A stretch of 5,595 nucleotides of DNA from GWB1-54-5 sp035290085 (GTDB lineage Bacteria; Patescibacteriota; Gracilibacteria; Peribacterales; Peribacteraceae): NCBI GenBank assembly GCA_035290085.1, contig DATDVK010000032.1, forward strand, positions 1 through 5,595. Direction: 5' to 3'. The position numbers and the translations under genes are program-made. The stretch's first letter is position 1. Each line of letters starts with the position of its first letter. Below are positions 1-4,159 of this stretch, in pieces. The notes under the pieces were generated by a model. That model did no database searches and had not been told where the DNA came from. It saw only the letters and a program-made list of their open reading frames with translations.

Positions 1-1
1 C

Positions 2-976
2 AAAAGCCGTAAAGGTATGACGGGCAGTGCCGTAGCGGAAGAGGGCGGATTCGCCGGCCTCATAGACATGGGCGGCTTCTACCTTGTGCAGAACGATGAC
101 GGAACGGGATCGAAAATGGAACTGGCCTGTGCCATGCGCAAATTTGACACACTGGGGTACGACCTGCTGGCGATGGTGGTGGATGATGCTATCTGCACCG
201 GTGCAGAGGTGATCAGCGTAAGCAACACGATCGATGTCCCGAAGGTGGAGGAGAAGATGATCGATTCCCTGATGGCAGGACTCTCCAAAGCATGTCAGGA
301 ACAGAAGATCATCATCCCCGGCGGAGAAATTGCCGAAGTCCCCGGTGCCACCACTTCCCCCGTATGGAATGCCACGAGCGTGGGAATTATCGAAAAAGGA
401 AGAGAACTCAAATCAGAAACGATCGCGGTAGGCGACGCGGTGATCGCCCTGTATTCCTCCGGTGCGCGAAGCAACGGCTTCTCCCTCATACGGAAAATTC
501 TTTCCACCCGCTACGGGGAGGACTGGCACAAACAGACATGGAAAGACAACACTTGGGGGAAAGTGCTCCTGACCCCGAGTATTGTCTACCATGGCGCGCT
601 CCTCACACTGCTCGGACGGTTTGGGGAAGAGCGCCTCGTGGAGATCAAAACACTCACGCACATCACGGGCGGAGGGATTGCCGGAAACTTCCGGCGCACG
701 CTCAAGAAATCCGGGTTGGGTGCCGCGCTCACGGATCTCTGGGAACCCCATGACTTCTACAAAGACCTCATTGAACTGGGAGGTGTGGAGACGGCGGAAG
801 CGTACCGCGTCTGGAACATGAGCACAGGGATGCTCGCTGTGGTGGACCCCGCCGATGCAGATGCCACTGTGAACGGTTTGAAGAAGCAGAACATCCAAGC
901 GAAGCAGGTGGGAGTGGTAACGAAGAAATCAGACATCCTGCTTTCGGCTTACAATGGAAGTGAACTGACATTCTAG
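2..976 (+). CDS. purM: Phosphoribosylformylglycinamidine cyclo-ligase (AIR synthase), 5' end outside window
   Basis: PurM closes the imidazole ring of FGAM with ATP to give AIR, the fifth step of de novo purine synthesis, in the cytoplasm. Family signatures appear in the expected order (counting the ATG at 17 as residue 1): DGTGSK at 28-33 (usually DGVGTK), the VDDAICTGAE stretch near 55-64 (usually VNDL..GAE), PGGEIAEVPG at 101-110 (usually GGETAEMPG), a GD..IAL.SSGARSNGFSL stretch near 138-157, and HITGGG near 215-220 followed by a GNFRR stretch. The frame stays open to the left edge, and the family normally has about 30 further N-terminal residues, so the ATG at 17 is probably internal and the true start lies upstream. 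The stop is TAG. Several usually invariant positions differ (Asn to Asp in VDD, Thr to Ile in GGEIAE), so this is a diverged member. The next gene begins 48 bases later with no terminator between, so co-transcription is possible. The family call is firm; the start is unknown. Confidence 0.93.
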   Translation, partial: KSRKGMTGSAVAEEGGFAGLIDMGGFYLVQNDDGTGSKMELACAMRKFDTLGYDLLAMVVDDAICTGAEVISVSNTIDVPKVEEKMIDSLMAGLSKACQEQKIIIPGGEIAEVPGATTSPVWNATSVGIIEKGRELKSETIAVGDAVIALYSSGARSNGFSLIRKILSTRYGEDWHKQTWKDNTWGKVLLTPSIVYHGALLTLLGRFGEERLVEIKTLTHITGGGIAGNFRRTLKKSGLGAALTDLWEPHDFYKDLIELGGVETAEAYRVWNMSTGMLAVVDPADADATVNGLKKQNIQAKQVGVVTKKSDILLSAYNGSELTF

Positions 977-1024
977 GTACTTCACCTCAAAGTAATCTTG
1001 CAATGAGACTGGGAGTGCGAGTTA

Positions 1025-1867
1025 ATGTGCCCAATGCGCGCTCGTCGACTCGAATCCGCAAGCACGTCCAGACACACGCTGAACCGTCGGTCCTTCCTCG
1101 ACAAAAGCATGAGAAATATTCTCGTCGTCCATGCATCCATTATGGGAGGCATAGGAACACTCTTACAGCCGAAGTACCCGGATGAACTGCACCGGGAAAT
1201 CCCCAAACTCGACCAGTACTCTTTCGAACGACTCGTCCAGTCTTCACTGGAGGGGGTGACGTTCCGGGAAGACTACTCTGCATCCGCCATGGACGAAGAC
1301 ACCGGCATCGCTCCATGGCAGATGGCGCACGCAGCGGCAGAGAGACTGCAGCAGGAAAACTTCATCGATGTCGCCTGCGACGCTTACGACTGGGCAAGTA
1401 ATTATCAGATCTCCTACGAGAGGGCGGCACAGATGCAAGGTGACAAATTCGACTGTAACGATCCCGCCCGCCACGCATGTGAGAAACTCTCACAGCCGGG
1501 CATTCCGACGTACTTCCTCTCCACCTGGCCGACGCAACCTAGGGATCGCCTGTTTCACGATTGGCACCAGATGGCTGTCTGCAAACTGCATGACCGGTAC
1601 TTCTTCATCATCGACCAGGCGAAGGATGGGATCTTCTGGCATGGGAACCTCCCTGAATTTGTGAAGCAACACAGCATGGGACGGTCCGTCCCCATGAGCA
1701 TTATTCCCGGTGTGGGGATTGCAAGGTTCGTGGAGCCCCGCTACGACGTTGCACCCGCTAAATTTCTCCTGCAATTTGCCCACATGCGCAGCGAGGGAGA
1801 AATGGCATCGCTCGGCATACACCCCCGGATGCAGCCTAACATTCAACTTGCGACTAACCTGCAATAG
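1025..1867 (+). CDS. Unrecognised protein with a possible transglutaminase-like Cys-His-Asp core
   Basis: I do not recognise this 280-residue protein as a named family. There is no signal peptide or membrane segment, so it is probably cytoplasmic. The middle resembles the transglutaminase/papain-like core: Cys144 in a FDCNDPARHACEKL helix-like stretch, then PGIPTYFLST, then His181 in HDWHQMAVCKLHDRYFFIID ending at Asp197. The spacing (Cys to His 37, His to Asp 16) and the pattern 'C..A...L...GIP' then 'H.....(hydrophobic)..D' are those of bacterial transglutaminase-like proteins. The N-terminal 110 residues are acidic and helical in character. The start at 1025 is chosen because GGAG at 1012-1015 sits 9 bases upstream. 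The alternative ATG at 1109 would remove an Arg/Ser-rich leader of 28 residues and has no ribosome binding site. The gene follows purM by 48 bases, which suggests a shared transcript but not a shared function. That it is a gene is likely (long ORF, coding-like third positions); the fold is an inference. Confidence 0.75.
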   Translation: MCPMRARRLESASTSRHTLNRRSFLDKSMRNILVVHASIMGGIGTLLQPKYPDELHREIPKLDQYSFERLVQSSLEGVTFREDYSASAMDEDTGIAPWQMAHAAAERLQQENFIDVACDAYDWASNYQISYERAAQMQGDKFDCNDPARHACEKLSQPGIPTYFLSTWPTQPRDRLFHDWHQMAVCKLHDRYFFIIDQAKDGIFWHGNLPEFVKQHSMGRSVPMSIIPGVGIARFVEPRYDVAPAKFLLQFAHMRSEGEMASLGIHPRMQPNIQLATNLQ

Positions 1868-1868
1868 G

Positions 1869-1960
1869 GTAAGAGAAAAGAGAATAAGAGGAATGAGGAA
1901 AGCATCAAAAACCAAAGAAGCCAAATCCTCTTTTTCTCTTACTCTCATCCCTCTTCTCTC
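1869..1960. repeat. Imperfect inverted purine/pyrimidine repeat between two genes
   Basis: Directly after the stop at 1867, the + strand is almost pure purine with some T (1867-1920), then switches to nearly pure pyrimidine (1926-1970). GTAAGAGAAAAGAG (1869-1882) is the reverse complement of CTCTTTTTCTCTTAC (1928-1942) apart from one extra base. A second pair, 1880-1897 with 1944-1960, also matches with one gap and two mismatches. The two pairs are not nested, so only one could form at a time. It might act as a transcription end for the upstream gene, because the pyrimidine arm includes a TTTTT run, but it is not a compact classical terminator. It ends just before the -35 box of the leuA leader promoter. 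Confidence 0.5.
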
Positions 1961-1969
1961 TTCTTCGTC

Positions 1970-1997
1970 TTGACTCCCAGGAAAACACCAGTAGAAT
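1970..1997 (+). promoter_or_regulatory. Sigma70-type promoter for the leuA leader
   Basis: TTGACT at 1970-1975 matches the -35 consensus at 5 of 6 bases, and TAGAAT at 1992-1997 matches the -10 consensus at 5 of 6, with a 16-bp spacer. Transcription would begin near 2004-2005, about 9 bases before the ATG at 2014, leaving almost no 5' untranslated region. The same -35 word and spacer length recur before the aspartate kinase leader. Confidence 0.6.
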
Positions 1998-2013
1998 GTC
2001 GCCTATCTTTCCC

Positions 2014-2109
2014 ATGCACCAGAGACAACTGAGTCTCGGCCTCTCCCTCCTTGCCCTGAGCCTTATCGAAGGGCTCCTCCTTACGGCGGAAGGACGGCCG
2101 CGTGCGTAG
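2014..2109 (+). CDS. Putative leucine-rich leader peptide of leuA (31 aa)
   Basis: This short ORF starts about 9 bases after the predicted transcription start and ends with TAG 96 bases before the leuA ATG. Ten of its 31 codons are Leu: residues 6, 8, 10, 12, 13, 15, 17 and the run 21-23 (CTC CTC CTT, 2074-2082). All use CTC, CTT or CTG. The C-terminal end reads TAEGRPRA. Known leu operons of enterobacteria are controlled by a leader peptide with a run of Leu codons, and this ORF has the same position and composition ahead of the first enzyme of leucine synthesis. It has no Shine-Dalgarno sequence, which fits a nearly leaderless message. An in-frame ATG at 1996 would add six residues but overlaps the -10 box. 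Caveat: the region is CT-rich and contains a small palindromic repeat that contributes two of the Leu codons, so chance composition remains possible. Confidence 0.55.
   Translation: MHQRQLSLGLSLLALSLIEGLLLTAEGRPRA
2054..2073. repeat. Small palindrome-like element CCCTGAGC-N4-TCGAAGGG
   Basis: The element reads CCCTGAGC, four bases, then TCGAAGGG. The outer CCCT/AGGG arms pair. The inner GA opposite GA could form tandem sheared G-A pairs, followed by one G-C pair. From memory, words of the form CCCTTCGA-N-GCTCAGGG are dispersed in many environmental bacterial genomes. Only one copy is present here, so its status as a repeat family cannot be shown from this window. It lies inside the leucine-rich leader ORF. 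Confidence 0.45.
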
Positions 2110-2171
2110 AAATCTGAACTGAGCGTACGGACCATCCTTCCAAGCGAGGGCTGGCAGGTTTTCTGCGAGCC
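2074..2171 (+). promoter_or_regulatory. Competing RNA pairings in the leuA leader (possible attenuator)
   Basis: TCCTT at 2078-2082, inside the Leu codon run, can pair with AAGGA at 2090-2094 to make a small hairpin. The same second segment, extended as GGAAGGACGG (2088-2097), pairs with CCATCCTTCC (2132-2141) at 9 of 10 positions. Segment CCTTC (2136-2140) can instead pair with GAGGG (2146-2150). A further hairpin, GGCT-G-GCAG / CTGC-G-AGCC (2149-2171), has a GTTTT loop and is followed by AT-rich sequence but not by a clean U run. This is the layout of alternative leader structures. Without a recognisable terminator, the outcome could be at the level of translation. The pairings are seen; the function is inferred. 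Confidence 0.35.
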
Positions 2172-2205
2172 AACATATTTGTATTTGCCATTCACCCACA
2201 GAACC

Positions 2206-3981
2206 ATGCGACGAAGATCCACCGAACGAACCCCCGGAGCCGAGACTGCAGCCGACAGGCTCATGCGGGAAGCCTACGAAGCACAAATCGGTAAACGAAG
2301 AGCAACCACCCGCCTCTTCATAAACGACGTGACCCTGCGCGACGGCGAACAGGCCCCGGGGAACACCATGTCAGAAGAAGAGAAGCTGGAAATTGCACAA
2401 CAGCTCGTCCGCATGGGCATACCCGGCATCGAAGCAGGATTTCCCATTGCAAGCCCGGGCGACTTCCGAGCCGTGGAACGCATAGCGAATGAAGTCGGAC
2501 CCCTGGAGCTCCCGCGCCCGTCGCACGAGTCCATATACCCGCGCATTTCCGGCCTTGCACGCCTGAAGAGGAAGGACATCCAGAGTGTTCTGTCCGCCGT
2601 CGGTGGGGCGCCGCATCATGGAGTGCATACGTTCATCTCCACTTCCCAGGATCAGATAGATAAGTTTGACGAAGATATCAGAAAAGCAGGAGGCAGACCC
2701 GGGAACCTCTCCAGTCTCATCCACAGAGTGGTCATACCGGGTATTGAAACCGAGATACCGTACATCCGCGAACAGGACCCGAACGCTGTCATTCAGTTCT
2801 CACTGGAAGACTGGACGCGCACGGAGGAGAGCGTTTCGGATGAAGTGATTCTCGCCGCGGCGCAAACGGGAGCACACATTATCAACCTGCCGGATACGGT
2901 CGGTATTGCGGTCCCGATGCAGATCGTGAAACGCGTCGCACATGTACGGAAGCTTCTGGATGAACACGGCTTCCAGCATGTGGTGATTTCCTGGCACGGC
3001 CACAATGACACGGGTAACGCTGTTGCCAACGCCCACGCAGCGCTCGAGGCGGGTGCACAGCAATTTGAACCGACCATTCTCGGCATTGGAGAACGGGCAG
3101 GCAACTTCTCCTTCGAAGGATTCCTCGCAGGACTGGATGCCAATCTGCACTACTATGAGGAAGCAACTGGGAGAAGAATTACTGATCCCATTGTGCGAAA
3201 ACAGGTGATGAAAACCGCACTGCTCTTAAGTTCCATCCTTGGGAAGGCCATCTCCCCGGAGCATCCGATTGTCGGAGAGAATGCATTCGCCCACGAGGCA
3301 GGCATCCATCAGGATGGTCACCTGAAGGCCAAACGGAGCGGCAGGGGCAGAAGGGCGTATGAAGTACTGGTGCCCGAACGGTACGGTGCCACGAGCAAGC
3401 TCATCCTCGGCAAGCATTCAGGGTGGGGTGGGATCAAAGACTACCTTGAGGGGAAACAATTGCCCTTCCGGGAAAAAGACAGACAACTGTTCACCGACGC
3501 AGTCTCCGCAACTGCCGACAGACTCCAGCGACGGAAGGGGCTTTCGGACAGCGAGGTGATGGAAGAAGCATACTACCCCTCTGTAATAGAAATCACAGGA
3601 GGAGCATACATTGCAGATGTCACGGAAATAGATCGTGTAGATGGAAAATTCGCCGTACGGATCACTACCAGAGATGGTGAGCAAATCATTGGCGTCGCTT
3701 CCGCAAAAGATGAAGGAGAGCTCGACGCCATCATGCAAGGTATGAAACAGATTATTCCCGGCGTTGAGATGCCCCGCGATGGATTCCATACCCGCGCAGT
3801 GGGAGAGGGATCCAGTACCGCAGCCATATCCAGCTTCACCATCCGGAACGGCTACGAAGTCACACATAGCGCAACACATCGCGACACACATGTCGCGGAG
3901 CGGACCGCACTTATCAAAGCGTTCAATGCTATGAAAGCCATGGATGACTACAAAGCAATGATGGATGCATCCGAAGAATAA
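2206..3981 (+). CDS. leuA: 2-isopropylmalate synthase
   Basis: LeuA condenses acetyl-CoA with 2-oxoisovalerate to 2-isopropylmalate, the committed step of leucine synthesis. The metal-dependent TIM-barrel signatures are complete (ATG at 2206 as residue 1): DVTLRDGEQ at 41-49, GFPIASPGDF, an LPDTVG stretch, HGHND at 264-268 (metal-binding histidines), GIGERAGN at 293-300, AHEAGIHQDG at 362-371 and LGKHSG at 401-406. The C-terminal part, about 450-591, matches the position of the LeuA regulatory (leucine-binding) domain and ends in a helix with an ALIKAFNAM stretch, suggesting feedback inhibition. At 591 residues it is somewhat longer than usual, with an extended charged N terminus. The ATG at 2206 is preferred over TTG at 2179; an ATG at 2263 is also possible. 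None has a good Shine-Dalgarno sequence. No leuB, leuC or leuD lies in the window. A leucine-rich leader ORF and promoter lie upstream. Related acyltransferases (homocitrate or citramalate synthase) are less likely but not excluded. Confidence 0.93.
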   Translation: MRRRSTERTPGAETAADRLMREAYEAQIGKRRATTRLFINDVTLRDGEQAPGNTMSEEEKLEIAQQLVRMGIPGIEAGFPIASPGDFRAVERIANEVGPLELPRPSHESIYPRISGLARLKRKDIQSVLSAVGGAPHHGVHTFISTSQDQIDKFDEDIRKAGGRPGNLSSLIHRVVIPGIETEIPYIREQDPNAVIQFSLEDWTRTEESVSDEVILAAAQTGAHIINLPDTVGIAVPMQIVKRVAHVRKLLDEHGFQHVVISWHGHNDTGNAVANAHAALEAGAQQFEPTILGIGERAGNFSFEGFLAGLDANLHYYEEATGRRITDPIVRKQVMKTALLLSSILGKAISPEHPIVGENAFAHEAGIHQDGHLKAKRSGRGRRAYEVLVPERYGATSKLILGKHSGWGGIKDYLEGKQLPFREKDRQLFTDAVSATADRLQRRKGLSDSEVMEEAYYPSVIEITGGAYIADVTEIDRVDGKFAVRITTRDGEQIIGVASAKDEGELDAIMQGMKQIIPGVEMPRDGFHTRAVGEGSSTAAISSFTIRNGYEVTHSATHRDTHVAERTALIKAFNAMKAMDDYKAMMDASEE

Positions 3982-3982
3982 T

Positions 3983-4010
3983 TTGACTTCCCTCCGGAGT
4001 CTTCTATTCT
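3983..4010 (+). promoter_or_regulatory. Sigma70-type promoter for the aspartate kinase leader
   Basis: TTGACT at 3983-3988 (5 of 6 to consensus) and TATTCT at 4005-4010 (4 of 6) are separated by 16 bp, just after the leuA stop at 3981. The predicted start of transcription near G4017 is about 3 bases before the ATG at 4020, so the message would be essentially leaderless. The -35 word and spacer match those of the leuA leader promoter. An inverted repeat, GACTTC / GGAGTC, fills the spacer. Confidence 0.5.
3985..4001 (+). terminator. Weak hairpin after leuA, inside the next promoter
   Basis: GACTTC (3985-3990) pairs with GGAGTC (3996-4001), six pairs including one G-U, around a CCTCC loop, four bases after the leuA stop. 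It is followed by TTCTATTCT, a poor U tract, so it is at best a weak terminator. Because the inverted repeat lies between the -35 and -10 boxes, it could instead be an operator. I cannot decide between these. Confidence 0.3.
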
Positions 4011-4019
4011 CCCCTCGCT

Positions 4020-4091
4020 ATGCAGTCCCTCGGTCACAAGAAGACCATGAAGACCAAGAAGACCTCCTCATACAGGAAGGGCGGCTGCTAG
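4020..4091 (+). CDS. Putative Lys/Thr/Met-rich leader peptide of aspartate kinase (23 aa)
   Basis: This 23-codon ORF starts about 3 bases after a predicted transcription start and ends with TAG 22 bases before an intrinsic terminator. Residues 7-15 (4038-4064) read KKTMKTKKT: nine consecutive codons, all for Lys, Thr or Met, the three end products of the pathway that aspartate kinase commits. Overall it has six Lys and three Thr. Leader peptides with runs of the regulating amino acid are the hallmark of attenuation, as in the thr operon of enterobacteria. The last codons (19-22) double as the RNA segment that can disrupt the terminator. There is no Shine-Dalgarno sequence, in keeping with leaderless translation. 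It is not any small ribosomal protein I recognise. An unrelated Lys-rich microprotein or a chance ORF is the alternative, but position, composition and RNA pairing agree. Confidence 0.6.
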   Translation: MQSLGHKKTMKTKKTSSYRKGGC

Positions 4092-4122
4092 ACCCCATCT
4101 ACATGAAATAAAGCCTCCCTTC
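4065..4122 (+). promoter_or_regulatory. Antiterminator pairing of the aspartate kinase attenuator
   Basis: GAAGGGCGGC (4076-4085, leader codons 19-22) can pair with GCCTCCCTTC (4113-4122), the 5' arm of the terminator, at 9 of 10 positions. A local hairpin, TCCT (4065-4068) with AGGA (4074-4077), competes weakly with it. A ribosome stalled on the Lys/Thr/Met codons (4038-4064) would leave 4076-4085 free and the antiterminator could form. A ribosome reaching the stop at 4089-4091 would cover that segment, leaving the terminator to form. The complementarity is seen; the switching is inferred from known attenuators. Confidence 0.55.
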
Positions 4123-4137
4123 GCAAGGAGGTTTTTT
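4113..4137 (+). terminator. Intrinsic terminator upstream of aspartate kinase
   Basis: CCTCCCTT (4114-4121) pairs with AAGGAGG (4125-4131) around a CGC loop, with one bulged C, and is followed directly by six T (4132-4137). It lies only 22 bases before the aspartate kinase ATG, in the sense direction, so it would stop leader transcription before the gene. Its 3' arm, AAGGAGG, is also a perfect Shine-Dalgarno word, four bases before an in-frame TTG at 4136. Confidence 0.85.
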
Positions 4138-4159
4138 GTATCATACCTCTCCTCACCTC

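Noticed and set aside
413..898. Minus-strand ORF of 161 codons inside purM
   Set aside because: It is opposite conserved PurM motifs, with no promoter or ribosome binding site and no recognisable product.
998..1066. Possible tRNA: CTCGAATCC resembles a T-loop, and CTTGC pairs with GCAAG 69 bases apart
   Set aside because: The T stem does not pair, the acceptor match is only five bases and in the wrong register to the T arm, and no D or anticodon arm can be drawn.
2005..2205. T-box leader ahead of leuA, prompted by AGGGCTGGCAGG at 2147-2158
   Set aside because: It departs from the AGGGTGG-N-ACCGCG consensus by an inserted C and altered end, and I see no Stem I motifs or terminator; the Leu-rich ORF explains the region better.
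3418..3891. Minus-strand ORF of 157 codons inside leuA
   Set aside because: It lies wholly opposite a well-supported leuA coding region and its translation shows no recognisable domain; it is a shadow of leuA codon structure.
4139..4144. TATCAT, a 5-of-6 match to a -10 box just after the terminator, which could drive the kinase directly
   Set aside because: There is no acceptable -35 match at 16-18 bp upstream and the TG of an extended -10 is one base out of register; kept only as a caveat to the attenuation model.
3982..4159. Lysine riboswitch ahead of aspartate kinase
   Set aside because: The transcribed leader is only about 120 bases before the terminator ends, shorter than the known lysine aptamer, and none of its conserved blocks is visible.
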